A DNA stretch of 64,000 nucleotides from Mycobacterium sp. 1245111.1 (GCF_001673405.1 NZ_LZLV01000152.1:29168-93167); one strand, 5' to 3'; shown: positions 27,872 through 36,939, counted from the stretch's first letter. The notes: a model not told the origin generated them from the sequence alone. Numbers and translations: made by a program.

Positions 27872-29257
27872 ATGAGTTTTTCGATCGGCGCCGAGCAGGC
27901 ACGGGAACGGATCCTGGCTGCCTTGGACGCTGTCGATGCTGCCCACGGGGTGCTGCGCGAAACCTCGTCGAGCCTGGTGGGCAACGCTTTCCGCGTCGAT
28001 GTGGCTGAGCGGCTGGAAACCCAGGAGCGCATTAACCGTGGGCTGATGTATCGCTATTTCGGCGAGATCGCCGACCCGCCGGATGAAGGCGAGGCCATCG
28101 CCGCTATGCGATCTGCGCTGTGGAAGCGATTGCGCATCACTCCGCAAGAGATCACCCGGCGCTGCAAGCTCGCCGCCCGCATCCGGCCCCGCCGGTCGCT
28201 GACCGGGCCGCCGATCGCCGCGGAATTGCCGGAGTTGGCCGCCGCGGTGGAGGCCGGGGTTGTCGGTGACGACCACATCAGAGCGGTATGCCGCGCGGTG
28301 GATGTGTTGCCGGCCGGCATATCGCCGAGCGACGTAGCAGCGGCCGAGCGCACGCTGGTCGAGCATGCGCGCACCGTCGACGCGGGCATCGTGGTCAAAC
28401 TCGGTCAGCGCATCGCCGACTATCTCAACCCCGACGGCCTGTTCAGCGACGAGGATCGTGCCCGCCGTCGCGGGGTGCACCTCGGCACTCAGGGGCCCGA
28501 CGGGATGTCGCGGCTGTCGGGTTGGCTCGATCCGGAGACGCGCGCGTATTTCGAGGCAATCGAGGCGGCGGCGCGCCCGGGCCGACACCAACCCGACGCC
28601 CGTGACTCCGCAGAGCGCGACGACCGCACCCCGGCGCAGCGTTGCCACGACGCGCTCAGACTCGGATTGCGGACGGCGATCGCCTCCGGTGACCTCGGCG
28701 TGCATCGCGGTCACCCGGTCACGGTGGTCATCACCGCCACCCTGGCCGAACTCGACCAGGCCGCACACGCCGCCGTCGACGCTTCCGTCCCGATGCCGGC
28801 ACCTGCCCGCACGGGCGGTGGGTCCCGCCTGCCGATGCGGGATCTGATTCGCCTGGCCGCCAACGCAATTCATTACCTTGCTGTGTTCGACAATCACATC
28901 GAACGTCCGTTGTACCTGGGCCGCCAGAAACGCATTGCGACCCACGACCAGCGACTCATCTGTTACGCGCGTGACCGCGGCTGCACCCGACCCCATTGCT
29001 TGGTGCCGGGTTATTACTGCGAAGTGCACCACGGCGATGACTGGGGGCGCGGTGGCAGGACCGACGCGGACAAGCTCTACTTCTTGTGCGGTCACGATCA
29101 CGGCGTGGTCAGCCGCGGCCAAGCACGCACGGTGATCACCGAGGACGGTCGGCTGGGCTGGACCGACGGCTGCGGTCCACCAGAAATCAACCACGCTCAC
29201 CATCCCGACGAATTGCTGCGCGGAGGTCCAGGCCCGCCCGATCCGCTGGCACCATGA
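27872..29257 (+). CDS. 13E12-repeat-family DUF222 protein with HNH nuclease domain
   Basis: A 461-residue member of the 13E12 repeat family, which is multicopy in mycobacteria and often considered a mobile or selfish gene. Residues about 1-320 are the DUF222 region with helical segments such as AERTLVEHARTVD. The C-terminal HNH domain runs from ATHDQRLICYARDRGC through CTRPHC and CEVHHGDDW to FLCGHDHGVV, retaining the cysteine zinc ligands and HH pair. It is inserted between aroA and the HMCES-type gene, adjacent genes in H37Rv. Its stop is 5 nt before the chosen start of the next gene. Function unknown. Confidence 0.88.
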   Translation: MSFSIGAEQARERILAALDAVDAAHGVLRETSSSLVGNAFRVDVAERLETQERINRGLMYRYFGEIADPPDEGEAIAAMRSALWKRLRITPQEITRRCKLAARIRPRRSLTGPPIAAELPELAAAVEAGVVGDDHIRAVCRAVDVLPAGISPSDVAAAERTLVEHARTVDAGIVVKLGQRIADYLNPDGLFSDEDRARRRGVHLGTQGPDGMSRLSGWLDPETRAYFEAIEAAARPGRHQPDARDSAERDDRTPAQRCHDALRLGLRTAIASGDLGVHRGHPVTVVITATLAELDQAAHAAVDASVPMPAPARTGGGSRLPMRDLIRLAANAIHYLAVFDNHIERPLYLGRQKRIATHDQRLICYARDRGCTRPHCLVPGYYCEVHHGDDWGRGGRTDADKLYFLCGHDHGVVSRGQARTVITEDGRLGWTDGCGPPEINHAHHPDELLRGGPGPPDPLAP

Positions 29258-29262
29258 AAGGC

Positions 29263-30027
29263 ATGTGCGGACGATTCGCGGTGACGACGGACCCGGCGGT
29301 GCTGGCCGAGAAGATCGAGGCGATCCTGGAGGACACGGCGGCGCGACAATCTCCGACCGGTCCGAACTACAACGTGGCGCCGACCACGACGATCACCACC
29401 GTGGTGCGCCGCCACGACGAGCCCGACGACGAGCCCACCCGGCGGGTCCGGTCGATGCGCTGGGGGCTGATCCCGCCGTGGGTGAAGGCCGGCGCCGACG
29501 GCGCCCCCGACTCCAAAGGGCCGTTGCTGATCAACGCCCGCGCCGACAAAGTCACCACCTCGCCGGCATTTCGCTCCAGCGCCAAGTCCAAGCGCTGCCT
29601 GGTGCCGATGGATGGTTACTACGAGTGGCGGGCCAACCCCGATACCGACGCCGGCAAGAAGGCCCGCAAGACGCCGTTCTTCCTGCACCGCGCCGACGGC
29701 GAGATGCTGTTCATGGCAGGACTGTGGTCGGTCTGGAAACCTGCCAAGGACGGCGAACCGTTGCTGAGCTGCACGATCATCACCACCGACGCGGTCGATC
29801 GGCTCGGCCAGATCCACGACCGGATGCCGCTGATCGTGCCGGAGAGCGAATGGGATCGTTGGCTGGATCCCGACGCGCCGCCCGACCTCGATTTCCTGGC
29901 CGCCCCGCCGAGCATCGAGGGCATCGAGATGCGCGAAGTCTCGACGCTGGTCAACAACATTCGCAACAACGGTCCGGAGTTGTTGGAGCCGGCCGAACCC
30001 CAGCCTGAACAGGCCACCTTGTTGTAA
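29263..30027 (+). CDS. SOS response-associated peptidase, HMCES/YedK type
   Basis: A 254-residue SRAP-domain protein (Rv3226c type) that covalently captures abasic sites in single-stranded DNA. The start is decided by chemistry: the catalytic Cys must be residue 2, so ATG 29263 (MCGRFAV) is chosen over ATG 29254. Also seen are NYNVAPT, the RWGLIPPW segment, NARADKV, the glutamate in DGYYEWR and the histidine in IHDRMPLIVP. It lies 5 nt after the DUF222 gene. Confidence 0.94.
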   Translation: MCGRFAVTTDPAVLAEKIEAILEDTAARQSPTGPNYNVAPTTTITTVVRRHDEPDDEPTRRVRSMRWGLIPPWVKAGADGAPDSKGPLLINARADKVTTSPAFRSSAKSKRCLVPMDGYYEWRANPDTDAGKKARKTPFFLHRADGEMLFMAGLWSVWKPAKDGEPLLSCTIITTDAVDRLGQIHDRMPLIVPESEWDRWLDPDAPPDLDFLAAPPSIEGIEMREVSTLVNNIRNNGPELLEPAEPQPEQATLL

Positions 30028-30078
30028 CTCGCAGGCCCTACACTGTCTAACCCCATCCTGCGCGAAAGGCGTTGCCGT

Positions 30079-31703
30079 ATGTCGAACGTCGGGGCAGTGG
30101 CGGTTGAACCTGCCGAGCATCCGGACGGTGAGACGTCGTCCGTGTGGGCACCGCTGCGCAATCGCGTGTACCGCAACCTATTCCTGGCCGCGTTCGGCTC
30201 CAATATCGGAACGTGGATGCAAAGCGTGGCGGCCCAATGGTTTTTGGTCGAAAAGCACAGCCCTGACGTGATCGTGGCACTGGTCCAGACGGCGAGCCTC
30301 GGGCCGGCGCTGCTTTTCGGCCTGTTCGCCGGTGCGCTCGCCGATTTATTCGACCGGCGGCGGTTACTGATATTCCTGCAGTCATACGCGGTGGTGGTCG
30401 CACTCGCCCTGGCGGTGCTGACGTACCTCGGTCGGCTCACCCCGACGACACTGTTGATGTTCACTGTGGCCATTGGTTGCGCTTCTGCGCTCGCCGGGCC
30501 CGACTGGCAGGCGATTCAGCCCGAAGTTGTACCGCGCGAGCAGATACCGGCCGTCGCGATGTTGGGCAGTGTGTCGGGTAATGCTTCCCGAGCCATCGGA
30601 CCGGCGATCGGCGGCTGCATCGTCGCGCTCGCCGGCCCCGCAGCGGTTTTCGCGATCAACGCGATCTCGTTCGCGGGCATCATCGTTGCGCTGCTGGTCT
30701 GGAAACGACCCAAGCAACTCGCGCCACTCGAGCGAGAACACTTCGGCCAGGCCATCATCAGCGGGCTGCTCTATGTGATCAACGGCCCGATTTTCCGCCG
30801 AATCCTGTTGCGCTTTTCCTGTTTCCCGCGTCGGCGTTGTTGGCGCTACTGCCGGTGGCGGCCGCCCGGACATGGCACCTGGGGGCCGATGGCTATGGTG
30901 TGGCGTTGGGAGTCATCGGCTTTGGCGCCCTGGTCGGTGCCGTCGTCGCCGCACGGTTGCACCAGCGGATGTCGGACAACGTTCTGCTGGCCCTATCGGC
31001 CGCCGTATATGGAGTTGCGCCGCTTGCGGTTATCTGGCTGCCGTTTGCCGCGGCGATCCCCGTCTTGATGTTGTCGGGGGTGGCGTGGCTGATCACGTTG
31101 GCAACGTTGAACGGGGCGGCGCAGCTGGCATTGCCGCAATGGGTGCGGGCCCGCGCGTTGTCGTTGTATCTCCTGGTGTCCACCGGAGCCCAGGCAATCG
31201 GTGCCTATGTCTGGGGTGCGGTCGCGTCTCAGGCGGGGTGCGACACGGCGCTGCTCTGGTCGGCGGTGGCGCTGGGCGCCGCTGCGCTCAGCGTTGTCGG
31301 CCTGCCCCTGCGGCCGAACACCGGAAAATTGAACGTCGACGTGTCCACCGCCTGGCCCGAGCCGATGCTGATGTTCGAGCCATCTCCGCACGACGGCCCG
31401 GTCCTGGTCGCGGTCCGCTACCAGGTGGCGGAGCACAACCAGGACGACTTCATCAAGGCGATGAGCAAGGTCCGGCGATCACGGCTGAGAACCGGCGGCC
31501 ACAGCTGGAGGCTGTATCACAGTGTCGGACAGACAGATGTCTTTCTCGAAAGATTCACCGTGGCGTCGTGGAGCGAGTTCGAGCGTCAACGCACCGAGCG
31601 CTGGCTGGGCTACGACTCGGAAAACTTTACGGCTGCGGTCAGTTACACCGTCGACCACAACCGGACCGACGAATACTACCTAGCCAAACGGGTGCCTAAG
31701 TAA
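30079..31703 (+). pseudogene. MFS exporter gene broken by a frameshift
   Basis: Two overlapping frames together encode one MFS_3/EntS-like exporter of about 540 residues. The first (30079 to about 30812) covers the N-terminal membrane half, starting MSNVGAVAVEP. The second (from about 30807 to 31703) continues the membrane half with ALFLFPASALLALLPVAAART. It ends in a C-terminal ferredoxin-like/ABM-type domain (VAVRYQVAEHNQDDFIKAM to DEYYLAKRVPK). The break falls at about 30805-30815. A single missing base would restore the frame. It is either a real pseudogene or a sequencing error. Confidence 0.85.
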
Positions 31704-31717
31704 GACTCGGCCCGCCT

Positions 31718-31723
31718 TAGCAT
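31718..31723 (+). promoter_or_regulatory. Leaderless -10 of the hydroxyacyl-CoA dehydrogenase gene
   Basis: TAGCAT is followed by exactly 6 nt and then GTG 31730, which selects that start over GTG 31724. Confidence 0.5.
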
Positions 31724-31729
31724 GTGTAT

Positions 31730-32593
31730 GTGAGTGCCTACACGTACACCTTTGATGACATTCGGAATCGTCCGGTCGCGGTGATCGGAGCCGGGACGCT
31801 GGGACGCCGTATCGCGTTGATGTTCGCCAGCCGTGGCGGTACCGTGCGTATCTACGGACGCCGTGACGAACAACTCGCTGAGGCGGAACAGTTTGTAACA
31901 CAAGCGCTTCCGAGCGTGATTGAAAGCCGCGGATTCGGCGAGCCGGGCGTCGTCGTTACCACGACGTCGCTGGCGGAGGCGCTGGACGGGGTGTGGCTGG
32001 TGGTGGAGTCGGCACCGGAGAAACTCGAGATCAAGATTCCGCTGTGGGGTGAGGTCGACGAACTCGCCCCGCCGGGCGCCATCTTCGCCACGAATTCGTC
32101 GTCATACCCGTCGCGTCTGATGGCCGAAAAGGTCAGCGACAAAACACGTTTGTGCAACACCCACTTCTACATGCCACCCGAGGTCACGGGCCTGGACCTG
32201 ATGTCCGACGGGCAGACCGATCGCGGCCTGCTCGACACCCTGCTGGCGGTGCTGCCGGAGTTTGGTGTCTACCCGTTCGAGGCGCGCAAGGAGTGCACCG
32301 GGTTCATCTTCAATCGGGTGTGGGCGGCGATCAAGCGTGAGTCGCTCGCGGTGGTCGCCGAGGGAGTGGCTCGCCCCGAAGACGTCGACGGGATGTACAA
32401 GCTCAACCTGGGCGCGCCCGCCGGCCCGTTCCAGTTGATGGATCTGGTCGGCCTCGACGTCGCCCTCGACATCGAAAACCATTACGTAGAGCAGTTTCCG
32501 CACCTGCCAACAGGGCCGCGGGACTTGCTGCAAACCTACGTCGACGCGGGCAAGCTCGGCATCAAGACCGGCGAGGGCTTCTACCGCTACTGA
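31730..32593 (+). CDS. 3-hydroxyacyl-CoA dehydrogenase family protein
   Basis: A 287-residue NAD-dependent dehydrogenase of the 3-hydroxyacyl/3-hydroxybutyryl-CoA type. The Rossmann motif VIGAGTLGRR is near residue 17. The family motifs VVESAPEKLEIK and NTHFYMPPEVTG are present, and the helical C-terminal domain includes TGFIFNRVWAAIKRESL. The expected His in THF(Y/F) is kept. It converges on the CrtI-like gene with a 7-bp overlap. The nearby enoyl-CoA hydratase suggests a role in acyl-CoA breakdown. Substrate unknown. Confidence 0.88.
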   Translation: MSAYTYTFDDIRNRPVAVIGAGTLGRRIALMFASRGGTVRIYGRRDEQLAEAEQFVTQALPSVIESRGFGEPGVVVTTTSLAEALDGVWLVVESAPEKLEIKIPLWGEVDELAPPGAIFATNSSSYPSRLMAEKVSDKTRLCNTHFYMPPEVTGLDLMSDGQTDRGLLDTLLAVLPEFGVYPFEARKECTGFIFNRVWAAIKRESLAVVAEGVARPEDVDGMYKLNLGAPAGPFQLMDLVGLDVALDIENHYVEQFPHLPTGPRDLLQTYVDAGKLGIKTGEGFYRY

Positions 32594-33999
32594 TCGGTGA
32601 GTGCGAGGCCGGCCGCATTCGCTCCGCACATGCCGTGGGCGCCGGGGCCCGGGGGAGTCGCCGCCGAGCAGATGTACATGCCGGGGATTCCAATGCGGTA
32701 CGGCGACAACGTTATTCGCGGTCCGAAGGCCAGCTGACGAATGTCCTTGGCGCCGGTCATGATGTCGCCGCCGAGGAAGTTGGCGTTCATCGAGGCGAAT
32801 TGCTCGGGGGTCCGCACCGCGTGTCCGACGATCCGCTCCCGGAAACCCGGCGCGAACCGCTCGATCTGGGCGGTGATCGCCTGCGTCGCGTCACCGGAGA
32901 AGCCGTTGGGCACATGGGCATACGTCCACACCGGGTGTACATCACCCACCGATCGCTGCGGGTCGGCCAGGTATTGCTGCCCGACCAGCACGAACGGCCG
33001 CTCGGGCATCCGCCCGGCGTGGACGTCGCGCTCGGTGGCGGCGAGTTCGCGGTAGCTGCCGGCCACGTGCACAGTGCCTGCGCGATGCGCGTCCGGGTTC
33101 GTCCACGGCACGCCGCCCTGCACGGCGAAGTCGACCTTGAACGCGCCCGGCCCACGACGGAATGTGCTGAAGGCGCGCGAAACTCGGCGTGGTAGACGAT
33201 CGCCAAGGATGCGGGCAACGGTTTCGGGGGCGAGGTCGAACATCGTGATGTCGGCGGGCGGCAGCTGCGACGCGGTCTGAATCCGGACGCCGGTCTCGAT
33301 CTTGCCGCCCAACTCACCCAGCACCGCCACCATCGCGTTGGCGATCGACTGCGACCCGCCTTCGGCGACCGGCCAGCCGTGCCGGTGACCCGCGGTGATG
33401 ATGCCCATCCCGATCGCCGATGTCATCGGGTAATGCAACGGCCGAAAGGCATGCGCGGCAACACCTCCGAACAGGGCTCGGCCCTGCGGGGTACGGAACA
33501 GCTGGGCGAACGTCGATGCCGGCAGCACGGTCGGCGCACCGAACCGGGCCAGCATCAGCGGGTGGTGCGGGATACGAAGCAGCGGCCCCATGATGTCTTC
33601 GCTGAGCGCGTCGAACCGGGATGCCGCGTAGCCGAAGGCGCGCCGCCACCGGGCTCCATCGCGACCGAGGCCGGCCGCGGTCTGCTCCACCGAGCGGCGC
33701 AGCACTCCGGCGCTGCCGTCGTCGAGCGGATGGACGCAGTCGATCTCCGGCCAGCGCCAGGTCAGGCCGTAGCGATCCAGGCCAAGGCCGCTCAGGAACT
33801 GCGAGCCGACGGCCATCGGGTGAATCGCCGAGCAGTGGTCGTGCAGCAGACCGGGCAGGATGGCCTCGCTGCTGCGGGTGCCGCCGCCGATTTCTTCGGC
33901 AGCCTCGAGCACGGTGACCTCCAGTCCGCGCTGAGCGAGAGTGATGGCAGCTGCCAGCCCGTTGGGCCCACTTCCCACCACCACTGCCGTGCTCGTCAT
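32587..33999 (-). CDS. FAD-dependent oxidoreductase, phytoene desaturase (CrtI) superfamily
   Basis: A 470-residue flavoprotein. The N-terminal dinucleotide fold reads VVVGSGPNGLAAAITLAQRGL, followed by the EEIGGGTRS motif. The C-terminal FAD segment is MYICSAATPPGPGAHGMCG. It resembles the NAD(P)/FAD proteins often mislabelled carotenoid dehydrogenases. No carotenoid genes are nearby. ATG 33999 is favoured over a TTG at 34005 because TAGGGT lies 6 nt upstream. It diverges from a TetR gene with a large palindrome between them, so it is probably that regulator's target. Confidence 0.85.
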   Translation of the reverse strand: MTSTAVVVGSGPNGLAAAITLAQRGLEVTVLEAAEEIGGGTRSSEAILPGLLHDHCSAIHPMAVGSQFLSGLGLDRYGLTWRWPEIDCVHPLDDGSAGVLRRSVEQTAAGLGRDGARWRRAFGYAASRFDALSEDIMGPLLRIPHHPLMLARFGAPTVLPASTFAQLFRTPQGRALFGGVAAHAFRPLHYPMTSAIGMGIITAGHRHGWPVAEGGSQSIANAMVAVLGELGGKIETGVRIQTASQLPPADITMFDLAPETVARILGDRLPRRVSRAFSTFRRGPGAFKVDFAVQGGVPWTNPDAHRAGTVHVAGSYRELAATERDVHAGRMPERPFVLVGQQYLADPQRSVGDVHPVWTYAHVPNGFSGDATQAITAQIERFAPGFRERIVGHAVRTPEQFASMNANFLGGDIMTGAKDIRQLAFGPRITLSPYRIGIPGMYICSAATPPGPGAHGMCGANAAGLALTDQ

Positions 34000-34005
34000 A
34001 CGCAA

Positions 34006-34011
34006 ACCCTA
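34006..34011 (-). promoter_or_regulatory. Leaderless -10 of the CrtI-like gene
   Basis: On the minus strand TAGGGT is followed by TTGCGT and then ATG at 33999. There is no Shine-Dalgarno sequence. Confidence 0.5.
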
Positions 34012-34039
34012 TGTCGTGCCGAGCCCAATCTCCCCATAC

Positions 34040-34073
34040 CGAGGATTCCTCTGTTGAGCTAGAGTAATCCTCG
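34040..34073. promoter_or_regulatory. Large palindromic operator at the TetR start
   Basis: CGAGGATT at 34040-34047 pairs with AATCCTCG at 34066-34073. On the same centre, CTCT at 34049-34052 pairs with AGAG at 34061-34064. TAGAGT at 34060-34065 lies 7 nt before the GTG at 34073 and looks like a leaderless -10 embedded in the palindrome. A TetR dimer bound here would block its own transcription and possibly that of the divergent gene. Confidence 0.75.
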
Positions 34074-34657
34074 TGCCAGTAGGTGCCGACGCGCGAAACC
34101 GTCTGATGCAGTCGGCGCGGCGTCGGTTTGCCGCCGACGGCGCCCTGGCCGCGACGCTCGACGACATCCGCCGAGACGCCGAGGTCAGCGTCGGCGCGCT
34201 GTACCACCACTTCCCGGACAAGGCGGCGCTGGCGGCGGCGGTCTACGCCCAGGTGATGGCCGAGTACCAGGCCGGATTCGTGGCGATGCTGCGTCGCCAC
34301 GAGACTGCCGAAGGCGGCATCCGCGGCGGCGTCGCGCACCACCTGCGATGGGTGGCCGCCAATCGCTGCGAGGCCGCCTTGCTGCTGGGGGACCGGCTCG
34401 ACAGCGATCGGCTCCAAGAAGCCAATCGGGCGTTCTTCGCCGCCGTCGGCGACTGGTGGCGGCCGCACCACAGCTACGGCGTGCTGCGACCGATGCAGGG
34501 CGGCGTCACCGCCGCACTGTGGTTCGGTCCGGCGCAGGAATTCAGCCGGTACTGGATAGCCGGCGCCGAATCGCGAATGCCGCGCGGCGTGGTCACGACA
34601 TTCGCCGATGCGGCGTGGAAGGCGTTGCGGGCCAATAATATTGAGGAGACATCATGA
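34073..34657 (+). CDS. TetR-family regulator of the CrtI-like/enoyl-CoA hydratase genes
   Basis: A 194-residue TetR-type repressor. The DNA-binding helix-turn-helix is visible in TLDDIRRDAEVSVGALYHHFPDKAAL, followed by a divergent ligand-binding domain. The start is GTG 34073, inside the palindrome. Its TGA overlaps the ATG of the enoyl-CoA hydratase gene by 4 nt, so those two are one unit. Likely targets are itself, the hydratase and the divergent flavoprotein. Ligand unknown, perhaps an acyl-CoA. Confidence 0.88.
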   Translation: MPVGADARNRLMQSARRRFAADGALAATLDDIRRDAEVSVGALYHHFPDKAALAAAVYAQVMAEYQAGFVAMLRRHETAEGGIRGGVAHHLRWVAANRCEAALLLGDRLDSDRLQEANRAFFAAVGDWWRPHHSYGVLRPMQGGVTAALWFGPAQEFSRYWIAGAESRMPRGVVTTFADAAWKALRANNIEETS

Positions 34658-35496
34658 CAGCAGAGTCGCTGTACAACGGATTGGTCGCCGAAGGCGACGA
34701 CCCGGATGCACCACGGCGGGTGCATGTCGAACGCCGCGGCGATCGGGCGATCGTGACCCTCGACGAGCCCGACCGGCTCAACGTCTTGTCGGCGCCGCTG
34801 GTGCGGCAATTGCGTTGCGCGCTAGAGGCTCTCGTCGTCGACAGCGACGTTCGCAGTGTGGTGCTCACCGGTCGCGACCCTGGCTTCAGCGCCGGCGGTG
34901 ACCTGAAGATGATGACCACGGCCACCGAAAACCTCGGCAACCCGCAAGGTGTCGCCGACGTCTGGCGCTGGATTCGCCGCGAATTCGGCGGCATCGCCCG
35001 CCTCATCGCCGGATCGGACACGATCTTCGTCGCCGCCATCAACGGCCCGGCCGCCGGAGTCGGGCTGGCCTGGGCGCTGACCTGTGACCTCGCCGTCGCC
35101 AGCGAGCGCGCGGTGATCGTGCCGGCGTTCGGTCGGCTCGGCCTGCTACCGGAGGTCGGCACCAGCTGGGCGCTGACCCGTCGACTGGGATACCAAGGCG
35201 CACTTGCCTATTACCTACGCGGCGAGCACATCGACGCCTACGAAGCGCAACGCCTCGGGCTCGTCCAGCAGGTCGTCGCGCATGAGCGCCTGCTCGACGC
35301 CGCCGACGAATGGTGCTCGCGCATCGCGGCCATGCCGAGTCACGCGGTCGCCATGACCAAGCCGCTGCTGCGGGCGACCGCCGACGCCGGCTGGCACGAG
35401 GCGCTGACCATGGAGGAATTCGCCGAGCCGACCTGCTTCACCACCGCCGCATTCGCCGACAGCGTGCAGGCGATGCTCGCCAAGCCTCAGGCCTGA
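34654..35496 (+). CDS. Enoyl-CoA hydratase/isomerase family protein
   Basis: A 280-residue crotonase-fold protein. The oxyanion-hole segments GFSAGGDLKMM and AAINGPAAGVGLAWAL are present, followed by AFGRLGLLPEVGTSWALTRRLG and the C-terminal helical domain. ATG 34654 overlaps the TetR stop and follows GAGGAG about 8 nt upstream. It probably acts on an acyl-CoA, but hydratase, isomerase and dehalogenase activities cannot be told apart from sequence. It converges on ybaK with a 10-bp overlap. Confidence 0.88.
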   Translation: MTAESLYNGLVAEGDDPDAPRRVHVERRGDRAIVTLDEPDRLNVLSAPLVRQLRCALEALVVDSDVRSVVLTGRDPGFSAGGDLKMMTTATENLGNPQGVADVWRWIRREFGGIARLIAGSDTIFVAAINGPAAGVGLAWALTCDLAVASERAVIVPAFGRLGLLPEVGTSWALTRRLGYQGALAYYLRGEHIDAYEAQRLGLVQQVVAHERLLDAADEWCSRIAAMPSHAVAMTKPLLRATADAGWHEALTMEEFAEPTCFTTAAFADSVQAMLAKPQA

Positions 35497-35972
35497 ATCT
35501 CCGCGGTGACCGCGCCGGTCATCCGAACCAGGTCGGCGGGGGCCAGCGCGACCTCCCAGCCGCGCCGGCCCGCGCTGACGTACATCCGCTCGAAGGCCAT
35601 CGCGCTGGCGTCCACGACCGTCGGCAACCGGCTGCGCTGGCCCAACGGCGAGACCGCGCCGAACACGTAGCCGGTCGCCCGCTCGACCGCGCGCTGGCCG
35701 CCCATGCTGACCTTCCGCGCGCCCAGAACCGCTGCGGCCGCCTTCAGCGACAGCCTCGCCAAGGCCGGCACGACCGCGACGGCCAGCCCGTCGGGAACGG
35801 CGATGACCAGTGTCTTGAAGATCTGCCCGGGATCGACATCGCCGTCGCGGGTCAACTCGGCAACGGCCTCGTCGGCGAAATACTGCACCCGCGGGTCGTG
35901 GTCGAAGGTCACCACCTCGTGCGGCACACCCGCAGCGGTCAAAGCCGCAAGAGCCGGTGTCGCAGCCGCCAT
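35487..35972 (-). CDS. ybaK: YbaK/EbsC-family aminoacyl-tRNA deacylase
   Basis: A 161-residue protein with the YbaK/ProX editing fold. Members hydrolyse mischarged Cys-tRNA(Pro) or similar. The conserved Lys lies in QIFKTLV, and the closing GAVSPLGQ motif is present. The start is ATG 35972, immediately next to the stop codon of the upstream SDR gene with no gap, so they are cotranscribed. From memory the corresponding H37Rv region is annotated as two fragments (Rv3224A/B); here the gene is whole. Confidence 0.9.
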   Translation of the reverse strand: MAAATPALAALTAAGVPHEVVTFDHDPRVQYFADEAVAELTRDGDVDPGQIFKTLVIAVPDGLAVAVVPALARLSLKAAAAVLGARKVSMGGQRAVERATGYVFGAVSPLGQRSRLPTVVDASAMAFERMYVSAGRRGWEVALAPADLVRMTGAVTAEIQA

Positions 35973-36821
35973 TTAGGGGCCCGAATACCCCGGCGGGTTG
36001 ACGCCGTCCACCCAGAAGTCCACGCCGAGGGTGCCGCCAGGCACGCAGTTGTAGACCGACAAGTCCTTGACGCCGGACTCCAGCAGCACGTCCTCACACA
36101 GGAGGGTGTTGCCGGTGTACTCCCGCGATGGTTTGTTGAGGATGACGTAGGCCGCATCGGAGTAGATCTCCGGCTTGCGCGCCCGGCCCATCGCCTCGTC
36201 GCCGCCGAGCAGGTTCTGCACCGCGGCGGTGGCCACCAGCGTCCGCGGCCACAGTGTGTTCGAGGCGATCCCGTCTTCGCGCATCTCCTCGGCAATACCC
36301 AACGCGCACAACGTCATTCCAAACTTCGCCATCATGTATGCGGTCGGCTTCAGCCACTCTTTGCCGAGCAGAACCGGAGGTGACAGCGTCAGGATGTGCG
36401 GGTTCTCGCGGCCCTTCATGTGCGGGATACACGCCTGCGACACCGCGTAGGTGCCGCGCACCTGAATGCCGTTCATCAGATCGAATCGCTTCATCGGCAC
36501 CTCGCTGATCGAGCCGAGGTTGATCGCCGAGGCGTTGTTCACCACGATGTCGATGCCGCCGAACTGCTCGACGGTCTTGGCGACCGCGGATTCCACCGAA
36601 TCCGGATCCCGAACGTCGCCGACGATCGGCAGCGCCTGGCCGCCTGCTTCCTCGAGTTCCTTGGCGGCCGTGAACACCGTGCCCGGCAGCTTCGGGTGCG
36701 GCTCGGCCGTCTTGGCGATCAGCGCGATATTGGCGCCGTCCTGGGCGGCCCGCTTCGCGATGGCCAGGCCAATTCCGCGGCTGGCACCCGAGATGAACAT
36801 GGTCTTTGCTTTCAGCGACAT
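35973..36821 (-). CDS. Short-chain dehydrogenase/reductase (Rv3224, HSDL2-like)
   Basis: A 282-residue SDR. The cofactor motif is SGASRGIGLAI, the structural NNAS follows, and the catalytic pair lies in YMMAKFGM (YxxxK). The frame begins at 36845, but ATG 36821 gives the family N-terminus MSLKAKTMFISG and the 282-residue length of Rv3224. The insertion with AALIAKTAEPHPKLPGT-like sequence after the first strands is typical of HSDL2-type proteins. It diverges from sigH. Substrate unknown. Confidence 0.9.
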   Translation of the reverse strand: MSLKAKTMFISGASRGIGLAIAKRAAQDGANIALIAKTAEPHPKLPGTVFTAAKELEEAGGQALPIVGDVRDPDSVESAVAKTVEQFGGIDIVVNNASAINLGSISEVPMKRFDLMNGIQVRGTYAVSQACIPHMKGRENPHILTLSPPVLLGKEWLKPTAYMMAKFGMTLCALGIAEEMREDGIASNTLWPRTLVATAAVQNLLGGDEAMGRARKPEIYSDAAYVILNKPSREYTGNTLLCEDVLLESGVKDLSVYNCVPGGTLGVDFWVDGVNPPGYSGP

Positions 36822-36867
36822 GAGCGTCACAGTAACGCTGCTCACAACCGCGGTGGATCCATGGTCC

Positions 36868-36894
36868 GGAAATACCGCGGCGATTACCGCTGTT
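36868..36894 (+). promoter_or_regulatory. Candidate SigH-dependent autoregulatory promoter
   Basis: GGAAAT at 36868-36873, an 18-bp spacer and GTT at 36892-36894 fit the SigH consensus (GGAA -35, GTT -10). It lies about 60 bp before the upstream sigH start codon. M. tuberculosis sigH is known to activate its own promoter. A separate TAGATT at 36931-36936 could be a housekeeping -10. Confidence 0.55.
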
Positions 36895-36939
36895 GAGCCA
36901 GGCGGAGCAGACAGTGTCAGTCCCAGCCTTTAGATTGAG

